A stretch of DNA of 64,000 nt from MPNP01 sp965215545 (GTDB lineage Bacteria; Pseudomonadota; Alphaproteobacteria; Rhodobacterales; Rhodobacteraceae), in contig OZ244066.1 in assembly GCA_965215545.1 (NCBI GenBank), forward strand, positions 2,108,001 through 2,172,000. Reading direction: 5' to 3'. How positions within the stretch are numbered: position 1 is the stretch's first letter; each line of letters starts with the position of its first letter. Shown in pieces: positions 43,913-52,994 of this stretch. Position numbers and translations under genes: made by a program. Below the pieces are notes generated by a model, which searched no databases, was not told where the DNA came from, and was given only the letters and a program-made list of their open reading frames with translations.

Positions 43913-44304
43913 TGGAGGGTGAGGCTGGCCGGAAGCAACTCGAACCCATCACGGCCGACGAACGGTCGACCAGCAGGAGTGGTCAGGAAAACAGGCAAAA
44001 GGAGTCTTCCGACGATTGAGGTATGGCGAGGCGGCGAACGTGTGTGTCAGCACATTTGAGCCGAAGACAGGTTGCAACGAAATCTCTGTCGACCGAGTGG
44101 ACCTGGCCTCTCGCAACGATCTTGCGAAACTGGCTGAGAAAAATACTACTCGTGCGAACCAGTCCTTCAGGGGTTGGTAAACGCTCACCGCCCGTACCGT
44201 CAACCGAATCTGGGTGTCGGTCGTGAGTCAGTTTGAAATTTCTCCTTGCCTTCGGGTCGCAGTAGCCGTAAAGTGGGCGCAGTGACACAACGGAAGGATT
44301 GATC
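43913..44304. promoter_or_regulatory. Intergenic region with a promoter for the secreted-protein gene
   Basis: About 390 bases. TTGCCT (44246-44251), a 17-base spacer and TAAAGT (44269-44274) form a reasonable promoter 30 bases upstream of ATG 44305. A GGAAGGA ribosome site lies at 44292-44298. The rest of the region shows no gene; a long minus-strand frame through it is antisense noise. Confidence 0.5.
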
Positions 44305-44996
44305 ATGACACGCTTCGCCCCCCCCCCCCTGACTTTCTGACCGCTGCTCTGGCGGCCACCGCCCTGCTGGCCCTTTCCCTGATGGCACCAGTTGTGGCTC
44401 AGGCGCAGACCGTCTGCAACCAGGCCAATGCGCCGTTCTACGAGATCACGGAACTGAAGCGCAGCGGCTTTGATGACGGCACGGGCCACGTCACCCGGGA
44501 AGGGGACAATTTCGACATCAGGTACCAGTTGCGTGCCTGCGTCACCATCGGCGATCCCAATTCCGGCGATACCATCAATGTTGCGGACTACACCCCGACG
44601 GCCAGGTTTACCCTGTCCCCGACCAGCTATCACACCGAAGGGTGGAATCTCGGCGGCTACGGGATCAGCGGTGCAGGCAATGCCGAGAAGGCTTCGCATT
44701 CGGATCTCAATGAAAACAACAGGAACTGGAAGGCCGTCAGACGGGAACAATCCCGACCCCCCAGCTCCATCAGGAACACCGACGAGTTCACGCTCACCTG
44801 GACGTTGCTCGGCACCAGTACCGACAACAACTGCCGGGGCCGCCACGGCGACAGCCCCGGCTATGTGAACGCCGCCAGCGTGCACCTCGAGCTGCTGGAC
44901 GGCGGGGGTGCCATGCAGGCCGAAAGACGGTTCTTCATCAACGTCACCGACGACGACACGCCCGCGTGGAAACCGGCCTGTCAATCGGCCCCTTGA
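44305..44996 (+). pseudogene. Secreted protein gene frameshifted in a C12 run (possible phase-variable ORF)
   Basis: ATG 44305 starts MTRFAPPP and enters a run of 12 C (44318-44329), then meets TGA at 44338. With one more C (13) the frame joins the signal-peptide core FLTAALAATALLALSLMAPV and the rest of the 615-base frame. The likely cleavage site is AQA|QT. The mature protein is about 195 residues, hydrophilic, with a few Cys and segments such as RYQLRACVTIG and FTLTWTLLGTSTDNN. The leader (MTRF...AQAQT) matches that of the protein at 8072-8674. Promoter, ribosome site and terminator all fit ATG 44305. Either an off state or a sequencing error. Confidence 0.7.
44318..44329 (+). repeat. Homopolymer C12 within a coding start
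   Basis: Twelve consecutive C just after codon 4 of the secreted-protein gene. 13 or 10 C would give an open frame; 12 gives an early stop. This is the classical layout of a slipped-strand contingency tract. Confidence 0.9.
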
Positions 44997-45004
44997 TGAC
45001 CGGC

Positions 45005-45025
45005 GGGCCCGGGGCGGCCCTTTTT
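45005..45025 (+). terminator. Rho-independent terminator after the secreted-protein gene
   Basis: A stem GGGCC / GGCCC with a six-base loop, followed at once by five T (45021-45025), eight bases beyond the stop at 44996. The stem can be extended by further G/C pairs. Confidence 0.65.
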
Positions 45026-45101
45026 CTGCCCGCGCTTTTGCAATGTTCAAACTGGTCCACTGCCTGGGTGTCGAGCCAAACCCACGCCATCGTGCAAGAA
45101 T

Positions 45102-45254
45102 CCCTACCACGCGGACATTGTGTTTCGAGTGCCTCTGGATGCTGACGATCGGAAGAACAAGATCCGGAAGCGGGCCTGGGAACTGACGCACCGCGCCCAA
45201 TATGAGCTCTGGGGAGATTGGCAGGAGGAGGTCACAGTTTGCCAGTCGGCATAA
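45102..45254 (+). pseudogene. Short protein-like fragment
   Basis: The frame reads PYHADIVFRVPLDADDRKN, then IRKRAWELTHRAQYELWGDW and ends VTVCQSA before a TAA. It has normal protein composition and the look of a gene 3' end. No start codon precedes it in frame apart from a GTG at 45120. Upstream codons in frame are not protein-like. Probably a remnant. Confidence 0.35.
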
Positions 45255-45873
45255 TCAGGCCCTGATGGACCGAAGCAACAGAAAATGTCATCCGCGCTCT
45301 TGATCCGGGCCATGGTTCTCTTTCAATCTATCCCGTCCTCGATGCGGTTGGGGCTCATGGAGCGCCCAGGCATGCCGCCCGTCTGTCCGCCCGGCTGCCG
45401 GTCGCTCTCTTGCTGGCAGGCAAGCGACTCCGCTGTGGTCGATTTGGCCAACCCGTCGACCGGTGGTGGTTTGCCGCTGTTGGATCTTTCGTGCCCGAGG
45501 CGGCCTCCAGTTCGGTGGAGCGCTCAGCCTTAACAACGATCGTCGCGCGCAGATCGGCAACAGTGGCATCGCGGTGCGCGCGGGCTGCCGTCAGGTCGGC
45601 TGGGGGTTGGCCAACGTCTCAGGATCGTCGGTTGGTCCTGACATGGGATGTCGACCGGTCCTGTCTGACATCTGTCACCGCGGCTTCAGCCGTCCGGGTT
45701 GTCGGGCGTATGGGGCACGCAGTGCATCGGCCAAACGGAATCCGGCGAACAGGGAGTGTCGGCGGGGCAAGACCCTGAACAGTCACAGTTTGTCGACATC
45801 GCCCCGCCATATGTGGATCACGGATTCGCCCTGCCGGCATACCCGGGCAGAAGGTGGGCCCCGGGCATGGGCC
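45255..45873. other. Gene-free region before mlaF
   Basis: About 620 bases with no recognised gene on either strand. Open frames are Arg/Ser-rich and lack motifs. No hairpin with a T run was seen after the mlaF stop. Confidence 0.45.
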
Positions 45874-46623
45874 TCAAGGGCTGCTCGGCTGGCTCCGGCC
45901 ATGGACAAAATCGCCGAGGGTGTCGTTCGTATCGGTCAGGATCCTGTCGGTTGAACCGCCCCAGACAATTCTGCCACCATCAAGGAGGGCCGCCTCGGTC
46001 GCAACACTGGCGACGAAGTCCATGTCGTGGGAGATGGCCACGGCAGTCATGGCACCGTCGGCCAGAATGGTCGCAATGAGGTTGGTGATCTGTTGGGAGC
46101 GGACCGGATCAAGACCTGTTGTCGGCTCATCGAGAAAGAGCAGTCGGGGTTGGGTGAAGATGGCCCGCGCGATCCCGACACGGCGTTGCATGCCGCCGGA
46201 CAACTCGGCCGGGTAGAGATCGGCAACAGTGGTATCGAGCCCCACTCGCTCGAGCTTCTCCTCGGCAAGTCGGCGGGCCTGCCGGCCCTCGATACGCTGC
46301 CAGCCCCGCAGCCCGGCAAAGGCGACGTTCTTCCAGACCGGCATCGAATCAAAGAGGGCCCCGCCCTGGAAGAGGACACCGATGGACTGCCGCCAGGCGC
46401 CAAGGTTGCCAGACGGCCCCTGACCCCGGCGCCGGACCTCGCCCCGGTCACAGGGCAACAGACCCAGCATGATCTTCAGGGCCACGGATTTCCCTTCGCC
46501 GGACTTGCCGATCAGGGCAAAGCCCATGCCCGGCTCGATGGCCAGCGAGATCCCATCGAGGACCGTGTTGGAACCAAACCGCTTGGTCACATCGTTGATT
46601 TCCAGTTCGAGGGGGTCTGCCAT
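45874..46623 (-). CDS. mlaF: Phospholipid ABC transporter ATP-binding protein MlaF
   Basis: A 249-residue ATPase of the Mla/Mce transport system that moves phospholipids between the outer and inner membranes. Walker A is GKSGEGKS (the Glu is typical of this family), the signature is LSGGMQRRVGIARA, and Walker B is LLFLDEPTTGLDP. The H-loop is AISHDMDF. It follows mlaE by 15 bases. The usual MlaD substrate-binding protein is not in the window. Confidence 0.92.
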   Translation of the reverse strand: MADPLELEINDVTKRFGSNTVLDGISLAIEPGMGFALIGKSGEGKSVALKIMLGLLPCDRGEVRRRGQGPSGNLGAWRQSIGVLFQGGALFDSMPVWKNVAFAGLRGWQRIEGRQARRLAEEKLERVGLDTTVADLYPAELSGGMQRRVGIARAIFTQPRLLFLDEPTTGLDPVRSQQITNLIATILADGAMTAVAISHDMDFVASVATEAALLDGGRIVWGGSTDRILTDTNDTLGDFVHGRSQPSSP

Positions 46624-46638
46624 GCCATGAGTCCGGTA

Positions 46639-47463
46639 TCAGAAGAAGACGTCTGTGAGGACAAAATTCGCCGCAATGATCAGGGCTGATGACAGTGCCA
46701 CGGATGTTGTTGACGCAATGCCGACGCCGCGGGCGCCCCGACCGGCATGCAGGCCGCAATAGCAACCGCAGGCGGCAATGATGAAGCCAAAGACCGCACC
46801 CTTGACCAGGCTGGAGACGACGTCGGTCGTGGCAAGGAATTCGACGGATTGGGTCAGGTAGCCCACCGTACCAAATCCGAGGCGATAGGTCCCGACCAGA
46901 TAGCCGCCCAGGATCCCGATGATGTCACCGATACCCACGAGGATTGGCATCGACAGGGTTGCCGCGACAATGCGTGGCACGACGAGATAGTTGATGGGGG
47001 CAATCGACAGCGTCTCGAGAGCATCGATCTGGTCGGAGACCCGCATGGTGGCGAGTTCAGCGGCAATCGAGGACCCGATCCGTCCCGCAATCATCAGACC
47101 GCACAGCACCGGTCCCAATTCCCGAACCATGCCGATCGCCACGATGGCCGGGACCGCTGCCTCGGCATTGAAACGGGTGCCACCGGTATAAATCTGCAAG
47201 GCCAGCGCCCCACCGGCAAAGAGGGTTGTCAGGCCAACGATCGGCAAACTCAGATAGCCGATCGTGTAGAGACTCTGGACCAGTTCAACCGGATAGTAGG
47301 GTGGGGTCAGGAGATGGCGCAGGACCGAAAGCAGAAACAGTGTCAACCGCCCGACATGGCGGGCGAACTGGTGAATGGGTCTCCCCACATATGTCAGTGG
47401 CAAGAGCAGCCTGTCCAGGGTGTTTCGAGACCCGGGGTCAGCAGGTGACATAGACGCGGTCAT
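46639..47463 (-). CDS. mlaE: Phospholipid ABC transporter permease MlaE
   Basis: A 274-residue permease of the MlaE/YrbE family with the family core VRELGPVLCGLMIAGRIGSSIAAELATMRVSDQ (only in part diagnostic here: LGPVL and AGRIGSSIAAELATM). It also has QIDALETLSIAP. It pairs with MlaF. The start at 47463 overlaps the alr stop; a second ATG at 47451 would reduce the overlap. The alr-mlaE-mlaF order is common in Rhodospirillales. Confidence 0.92.
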   Translation of the reverse strand: MTASMSPADPGSRNTLDRLLLPLTYVGRPIHQFARHVGRLTLFLLSVLRHLLTPPYYPVELVQSLYTIGYLSLPIVGLTTLFAGGALALQIYTGGTRFNAEAAVPAIVAIGMVRELGPVLCGLMIAGRIGSSIAAELATMRVSDQIDALETLSIAPINYLVVPRIVAATLSMPILVGIGDIIGILGGYLVGTYRLGFGTVGYLTQSVEFLATTDVVSSLVKGAVFGFIIAACGCYCGLHAGRGARGVGIASTTSVALSSALIIAANFVLTDVFF

Positions 47464-48481
47464 AACGCTGGCTGAGTCCGCTCAGGACCTCATTGGGAAG
47501 CGTTCCGGCGGCCCTGGCCAGATGATTGACGGTCTGGTGACCATTGAGGAGTTCCAGATGCGACGGTATGGCCCCGAGCGCGCTGACATCAACGGTCATG
47601 AGATCCATCGACAGGCGCCCGAGAACCGGACAACCCGTCCGGTTGGCATACAGGGACAGCTGGCCGTTCAGATGCCGGGGAATGCCATCGGAATACCCGC
47701 CCAGGACAGTCGCGACCCGTGTCCGCGCTGGCGCAACCCATTCGCCCCCATAACCGACAGCACTGCCCGCTTCGACATCATGGACCTGGACAATGGGCAT
47801 CGCCAGGGTCAGGGTGGGCTCGGCATCGGTGTAGGGATCACCGCCATAGAGACCAATCCCGGGTCGACAGAGATCAAAATGAAAATCGGGACCGAGCAAC
47901 ATGCCACCCGTGGCGGCAAGGGATCGAGGCCCGTCCATCCCTCTGGTGGCTGCACGGAAGGTGCCGAGCTGTTCGGCATTCATGTCCGAATCGACCCGAT
48001 CGGCATCGCCGAGGTGACTGATCACCATCTGCAGGTTCCGGGCCAGTCCGGAATCCCGCATGGAACCGAAATCACCGGGCGCGATCCCGACCCGATTCAT
48101 GCCGGTGTCGATCTGGAGCCCATAGGGATGATCAGGAAGGCGCTCGGCAAACCGGGTGTATTGCTCGGGCGAGAGCAGGATCGGGCAGATCCGGGCCGCA
48201 GCAATCAGCTCCTCATCGCCGGGCATGCAGCCCGACAGCAGCCCGATCACCGGACCGTCACCCAGCGCCTTGCGCAGCTGCAGGGCCTCACCGGGCATGG
48301 CGACAAAGAATGTGCGGCACCCGGCTTGTGCGAGTGCGCTGGCGACCTCCTTGACACCCAGACCATAGGCATCAGCCTTGACGGTGGCTGCTGTTTCGCA
48401 GTCCGGTGACGTCAGGCCATCAAGGCGCTGCCAGTTCCGGACCACGGCACCAAGATTGATTGTCAGACGGGCATGTGTCAT
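47438..48481 (-). CDS. alr: Alanine racemase
   Basis: A 347-residue PLP enzyme converting L- to D-alanine for peptidoglycan. The PLP lysine is in TVKADAYGLG and the catalytic tyrosine in AVGYGGEW. DTGMNRVG and the SMDLMTVDV strand are family signatures. ATG 48481 gives MTHARLTINLGAVVRNW; four further residues are possible. It stands downstream of dnaB, the conserved alphaproteobacterial dnaB-alr order. Confidence 0.95.
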   Translation of the reverse strand: MTHARLTINLGAVVRNWQRLDGLTSPDCETAATVKADAYGLGVKEVASALAQAGCRTFFVAMPGEALQLRKALGDGPVIGLLSGCMPGDEELIAAARICPILLSPEQYTRFAERLPDHPYGLQIDTGMNRVGIAPGDFGSMRDSGLARNLQMVISHLGDADRVDSDMNAEQLGTFRAATRGMDGPRSLAATGGMLLGPDFHFDLCRPGIGLYGGDPYTDAEPTLTLAMPIVQVHDVEAGSAVGYGGEWVAPARTRVATVLGGYSDGIPRHLNGQLSLYANRTGCPVLGRLSMDLMTVDVSALGAIPSHLELLNGHQTVNHLARAAGTLPNEVLSGLSQRYDRVYVTC

Positions 48482-48632
48482 GCGACCCCACAATTCCGCT
48501 CACACCGCTTGTGCCAGGAACACCACTTGTGACAACTGGCGTGACGTGTCGCCCCATACCACAGCCCCACCCGATGGTCACCCGTGCCCGCCCGGGTATC
48601 CGGACGCAAGGTCAAGTCCCGGCCGCTTCCAT

Positions 48633-50174
48633 TCAGAACGAAGCACCATCCATCGGGTCGGCAATCTCGACCTCCTCATGGGTGGCATCCTGCACGGCAT
48701 TGGAGAATTTCGTCAATCTGCCTTCAAAGGCCAGATTGATGATCCCGGTGGGACCGTTCCGGTTCTTGGCAATCAGCAGCGCAGCCTTGCCATGGTGCTT
48801 CGCCAGGGTCTCCTGCCACTTCTCATAGGCCTGCCGATCAGACAGATCAGGCTCCTTGCGGGCGATATAGTAGGACTTGCGCTCAACAAACATGACAAGG
48901 TCAGCATCCTGTTCGATGGCTCCTGAATCCCGCAGATCAGAGAGTTGCGGGCGATGATCATCGCGATTGTCGGCCGAACGGTTCAGCTGCGAGATCGCGA
49001 TGACCGGGATGTCGAGTTCCTTGGCCAGTGCTTTGAGGCCGCTGGTGATCTGGGCCACCTCATAATTGCGGGACAGGTTGGTGTCGGTGCCCCGCATCAG
49101 CTGGATGTAATCCACCACGATGGCATCAATACCATTTTCCCGGCGATAGAGCTGCTTGGCCCGCAGGACAACGTCGGCAATCGACAAACCGCCACTGTCA
49201 TCAATGAAGATGGGCAGATTCATGAGCCGCCGCGCGACATCCGCGTAACTCTTGTACTCATCCGTTGTCATCTTGCGTGAAACGAGTTCATTGGCCGGTA
49301 TCTCGGTCTCGGCTGACATGATCCGTGCCGTGAGTTGCTTGGCGGACATCTCCAGCGAGAAGAAGGCGACCTTGCCACCGAGTTGGGTGGTCTCGCCATC
49401 CGCATGTTCGATGATCTGATATCGGTTGGCAATATTGAAGGCGATATTCGTGGCCAGGGCGGTCTTCCCCATGCTCGGTCGTGCTGCGATGATGATCAGG
49501 TCAGCCTGCTGCAGACCACCGATCTTCCTGTCGAGATCCGCAAGCCCGGTCGGCAGCCCAGCCTGGTCGCTGTCCCGGTCGCGGGCCAGTCGGGCATCCC
49601 GCAGGCTGTCGGGCATCACATTCGACAATTGCCGGAATCCTGACCGGTCCGCCCCCTCCTTGCGTAACTCATAGAGGCGGCCTTCCGCTTCCTCGATCAG
49701 CTCTTTCGAATGGATATCGGGCCGCATGTCGGCCGCCTTGTCACGCAATCCGTCACCGAGCTCAATCAGGAGTCGGAGAATCGACAGTTCGCGGATCTGC
49801 TTGGCGATCTCCACAGTCCGTCGTGGGTTCATGTAATAGCTGGAGATGTCGCTCAGATACTTGGCAATCCCGATGCTCTTGATCTGGGGATCGGCGGCAA
49901 TGTAGTTCCGGATCGTATCAAGATTGGCCAGACGATTGCTGGTGATCAGGGCCTTGATTTTTGCAAACAGGGCCCGGTTCGTCGCGTTGTAGAAATCATT
50001 CTCCTCGATGATTTTCATCACATTGTGATAGTGCTCGTTGTCATAGAGAATGGCCCCGAGAAGGGCCTTCTCGAGCTGGATGTTGTGCGGGATGGTGGCT
50101 GCCTCATCCGGTGCCGCATCCGCCTCCGGGACTTCCATCTTGGAGGACCGGCTATCGATTACGCTGACATTCAT
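48633..50174 (-). CDS. dnaB: Replicative DNA helicase DnaB
   Basis: A 513-residue hexameric helicase of the replication fork. The N-terminal domain starts at PHNIQLEKALLGAILYDN. The RecA-like domain has Walker A AARPSMGKTALATNIA, then VAFFSLEMSAKQL, Walker B IDAIVVDYIQLM, and SQLNRSADNRDDHRPQLSDL (H4/arginine-finger region). An eight-G run on the coding strand (50184-50191) serves as the ribosome-binding region. The length is normal and no intein is present. Confidence 0.97.
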   Translation of the reverse strand: MNVSVIDSRSSKMEVPEADAAPDEAATIPHNIQLEKALLGAILYDNEHYHNVMKIIEENDFYNATNRALFAKIKALITSNRLANLDTIRNYIAADPQIKSIGIAKYLSDISSYYMNPRRTVEIAKQIRELSILRLLIELGDGLRDKAADMRPDIHSKELIEEAEGRLYELRKEGADRSGFRQLSNVMPDSLRDARLARDRDSDQAGLPTGLADLDRKIGGLQQADLIIIAARPSMGKTALATNIAFNIANRYQIIEHADGETTQLGGKVAFFSLEMSAKQLTARIMSAETEIPANELVSRKMTTDEYKSYADVARRLMNLPIFIDDSGGLSIADVVLRAKQLYRRENGIDAIVVDYIQLMRGTDTNLSRNYEVAQITSGLKALAKELDIPVIAISQLNRSADNRDDHRPQLSDLRDSGAIEQDADLVMFVERKSYYIARKEPDLSDRQAYEKWQETLAKHHGKAALLIAKNRNGPTGIINLAFEGRLTKFSNAVQDATHEEVEIADPMDGASF

Positions 50175-50541
50175 CGTCTGCTTCCCCCCCCATCGTCTGT
50201 TTTCCTTGCGCCATATCCGATGTCGTGCAGGGTAGCGTTATTTGCCCAGATGCAAAATTGTATGGATGGTGAAGAATTGCCCGAGAGCCAGGACCAGATC
50301 TAGTGGAGATTCCACCGTCCGCCGCGATATCTTGGCCGCCACGCCCCATTGCAAGTTTTTGCTTGTAATTTTTTCCAGCACGGATCCTGCCACCCACCAC
50401 CCGCCTTGCATGCACCGATCTCCTTGCAGGCTATGCCCCTTCGGTTCCATCCCTGGCACCCCAACGGCCTGGCCGCAATGATTCAATCCCGGCGGGAATC
50501 GAGTTCTTCATCCGATTCGCCTGCCGCCGACCCGGTCGCCA
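50175..50541. other. Intergenic region between pyrE and dnaB
   Basis: About 370 bases, with an AT-rich patch at 50350-50385 and TTTGCA, 16 bases and TACCCT on the minus strand about 60 bases before dnaB, a weak promoter candidate. No gene was found on either strand. Confidence 0.4.
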
Positions 50542-51234
50542 TCACCTCGGCGACCGTGCTTGCCGATGGCGGTCCTGCCAGGCGATGGGATCCGCAAGAA
50601 AGTGATGCATCTCGCGGATCTCGTCTTCGACAAGAATGTCCTTGATGGCCTGACAGCGCATGATATGGGTCCAGCTGGTCAGGTGATGGAGGACAATGCC
50701 CTCGGCGGCCAGCCTGTCCCGACCGTGCGGGAAGATGTCATAATAGAAGACCACAACCGCATCCTCACACCGGGCACCGGTTGCGCGGACCGCCTTGACG
50801 AAATCCAGTTTCGAGGCCCCGTCGGTGGCCATGTCCTCGATCAGCACAACCCGATCGCCCGGCGCCATCACCCCTTCGATGCGCTGGCCCTTGCCGTGTG
50901 TCTTGGCAGTTTTGCGAATGTAGGTCATCGGGACGGCGAGCCGATCGGCGAGGAACGCGGCATAGGGGATCCCGGCGGTGGCTCCACCAGCGAGACATGC
51001 AATTCTGTCCCGGCCGATGTTGTCCTCGAGCACCACCACAAGCATATCGAGGATTTCAGCGCGTTGGCGAGGAAAGGAGATCAGTTTGCGGCAGTCGATA
51101 TAGACCGGTGAAGACTGGCCCGAGGTCAGGGTGAAGGGGTTGAGTGGGCTGAACTGGATGGCCTCGATTTCGAGCAGCAACTCGGCGGCCCTCCGGGCTG
51201 CGGTTGCCCCGATGGTCTGGACAGGCCCGGCCAT
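50542..51234 (-). CDS. pyrE: Orotate phosphoribosyltransferase
   Basis: A 230-residue enzyme that adds phosphoribosyl to orotate in pyrimidine synthesis. It has FTLTSGQSSPVYIDCRKL, YIRKTAKTHGKGQRIEG (the flexible catalytic loop) and the PRPP loop VVLIEDMATDGASKL. It begins directly after the pyrC stop, so pyrC-pyrE form one unit. Confidence 0.95.
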   Translation of the reverse strand: MAGPVQTIGATAARRAAELLLEIEAIQFSPLNPFTLTSGQSSPVYIDCRKLISFPRQRAEILDMLVVVLEDNIGRDRIACLAGGATAGIPYAAFLADRLAVPMTYIRKTAKTHGKGQRIEGVMAPGDRVVLIEDMATDGASKLDFVKAVRATGARCEDAVVVFYYDIFPHGRDRLAAEGIVLHHLTSWTHIMRCQAIKDILVEDEIREMHHFLADPIAWQDRHRQARSPR

Positions 51235-52272
51235 TCAGGCCTCCACCACCCATGTCAAGGGTTGGCCCGGATCAAAGACGATCACCTCATGCTCTGCAGT
51301 CCTGACGCAGGTCACGGGTGTGTAGGGTGCGGTCTCGCGAAGGCGAATTGTGCCAGGATTGCGCCCGATTCCGTAGAAATCCGCCCCGTGGGTGGCCACA
51401 AATGCCTCAAGGCAGCCAAGTGACCCCTGGCTGTCAAAGATCCCGGCCAGCAGCGGCATCGTGATCGGACTGGTGAAGATCCCGGCACAGCCACATGCGC
51501 TCTCCTTGAGACCGCGATCGTGCGGAGCGCTGTCGGTGCCCAGAAAGAAGCAGTCATCACCGCTTGTTGCTGCAGCCAGGAGCGCCTGGCGATGCTCCTC
51601 ACGCTTGGCCACCGGCAGGCAGTAGTTGTGGGGCCGGATGCCACCGGCCAGAAGGTCATTCCTGTTCAGTACCAGGTGATGCACGGTGATGGTCGCTGCC
51701 ATTCTCGGGCGATGGGTCCTGACATGGGCGACGGCCTCGGCGGTCGTGATGTGCTCAAGGACGATCTTCAATTCAGGATGGGCCGTCCGGATTGTCTCAA
51801 GCGGACCGGTGATGAAAGCCACCTCGCGGTCAAAGATATCTGTCGTTGGGTCAGGATCCTCCCCATGGATACAGAGCGGAACCCCGGCGGCGGACAGGAC
51901 CTCGAGGACCTCATGCAGACCCCGGTAATCCCTGATGCCATGCTGGGCATTGGTCGTGCTGCCTGCAGGATAGAGTTTGACCGCCGCAATGATCTTGTCG
52001 CGGATGGCCAACTCGACATCATGGGCCTCCGTGGTCTCGGTCAGATACAGCGTCATCAGCGGTTCAAATTCACTCCCCTGTGGCCGGGCCGCCCTGATTC
52101 GGTCCCGATAGGCCCGGGCATCCGCCCCGGTGACCACCGGGGGCTCGAGATTGGGCATGACAAGAGCCCGGGCAAATGGTCCGGTCGTTGCGGGCAGGAC
52201 CAGGTCCAGCAGGGTCCCATCGCGCAGATGGACATGAAAATCATCCGGCGCCCGAATGCACAACTCTCTCAT
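51235..52272 (-). CDS. pyrC: Dihydroorotase (PyrC type)
   Basis: A 345-residue amidohydrolase for the third step of pyrimidine synthesis. DDFHVHLRDG holds the first two metal histidines and MPNLEPPV is typical. KLYPAGSTTN contains the carbamylated lysine. Later His residues are in CIHGEDPD and LEHITT, and the catalytic Asp in LGTDSAPH. The ATG at 52272 (MRELCIRAPDDFHVH) fits the family; a longer frame to 52335 overlaps ccmG. It is followed without a gap by pyrE. Confidence 0.95.
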   Translation of the reverse strand: MRELCIRAPDDFHVHLRDGTLLDLVLPATTGPFARALVMPNLEPPVVTGADARAYRDRIRAARPQGSEFEPLMTLYLTETTEAHDVELAIRDKIIAAVKLYPAGSTTNAQHGIRDYRGLHEVLEVLSAAGVPLCIHGEDPDPTTDIFDREVAFITGPLETIRTAHPELKIVLEHITTAEAVAHVRTHRPRMAATITVHHLVLNRNDLLAGGIRPHNYCLPVAKREEHRQALLAAATSGDDCFFLGTDSAPHDRGLKESACGCAGIFTSPITMPLLAGIFDSQGSLGCLEAFVATHGADFYGIGRNPGTIRLRETAPYTPVTCVRTAEHEVIVFDPGQPLTWVVEA

Positions 52273-52309
52273 GGCATCACATCCAGGATCGGTCGCCGCT
52301 TCCTGCTCA

Positions 52310-52867
52310 TCACTCACCCTCACCGGCCTCGGCAATTGCCGGGAGGATCCGATCCTCCATGACTCTGGATGTCAATGGCCCGGCATGGCGGAGCAGAACC
52401 CGCCCGTCATCGTCAATCAGGAACGTCTCGGGGATACCATAGACACCCCATTCGATGGCGGCCCGACCTGCTCCGTCGGTGCCGAGAGCCCGAAAGGGAT
52501 TGCCGAGTTCGGCAAGGAAGGCCCCGGCCCTGGTGTCATCATCCTTGTAGCTGATCCCGTAGACGGGGATTCCCATGTCTGCGAGGGCAAGAAGGTTGGG
52601 ATGTTCAACCCGGCAGGGCGCGCACCAGCTGGCCCAGAAATTGACGATCTTGATCCCCGGTTCTGTCAGCACATCGGTATCGAAGGTTGGGAACCCGGCC
52701 AGTTCTGCCAGGTCGATATCCGGTGCCGGCTGGTTGATCAGGACCGATGGCAGGGAACCATCGTCGGGGTCGAGAACGGCAAGCAGCAGCACGATACCGA
52801 TGGCGGCAAAGGCCAGAAAGGGCAGGGCAAGGGGCCAGCGCCTCGGTTCAGGCAGTGATGTCATCAT
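52310..52867 (-). CDS. ccmG: Cytochrome c biogenesis thioredoxin CcmG/DsbE
   Basis: A 185-residue membrane-anchored thiol reductase that keeps apocytochrome c cysteines reduced. One N-terminal helix (LPFLAFAAIGIVLLLAVL) is followed by a thioredoxin fold with NFWASWCAPCRVEHP (CxxC) and YGIPETFLID. ATG 52867 or 52864 starts inside the end of ccmD. It is the last gene of the ccm operon here. Confidence 0.93.
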   Translation of the reverse strand: MMTSLPEPRRWPLALPFLAFAAIGIVLLLAVLDPDDGSLPSVLINQPAPDIDLAELAGFPTFDTDVLTEPGIKIVNFWASWCAPCRVEHPNLLALADMGIPVYGISYKDDDTRAGAFLAELGNPFRALGTDGAGRAAIEWGVYGIPETFLIDDDGRVLLRHAGPLTSRVMEDRILPAIAEAGEGE

Positions 52868-52994
52868 GAGATCTGTCCTGTGGCCGGGTCCGGGATGCAC
52901 CCCGCCAGGTCCCGACCACCAACCAGCCAACCACCATCAGCGTGCAGCCATATGCAAGGAGAATATTGGTCGTGTAGGGGGCAAATTCGGTCAT
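52848..52994 (-). CDS. ccmD: Heme exporter protein CcmD
   Basis: A 48-residue protein reading MTEFAPYTTNILLAYGCTLM, with one helix ending LVVGTWRG and an Arg/Asp tail. It is the small CcmD subunit that holds CcmE with the CcmC complex. The start overlaps the ccmC stop as ATGA and the end overlaps the ccmG start by 20 bases. The identification is by size, topology and position. Confidence 0.85.
   Translation of the reverse strand: MTEFAPYTTNILLAYGCTLMVVGWLVVGTWRGASRTRPQDRSHDDITA

Noticed and set aside
43983..45200. Open frame of about 405 codons on the minus strand across the C12 gene
   Set aside because: Low-complexity translation crossing a promoter and terminator that fit the plus-strand gene; no family signal.
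50184..50191. Eight-G run (coding strand) upstream of dnaB as a contingency tract
   Set aside because: It lies at ribosome-binding distance from an essential gene and serves well as a Shine-Dalgarno region; switching would be lethal.
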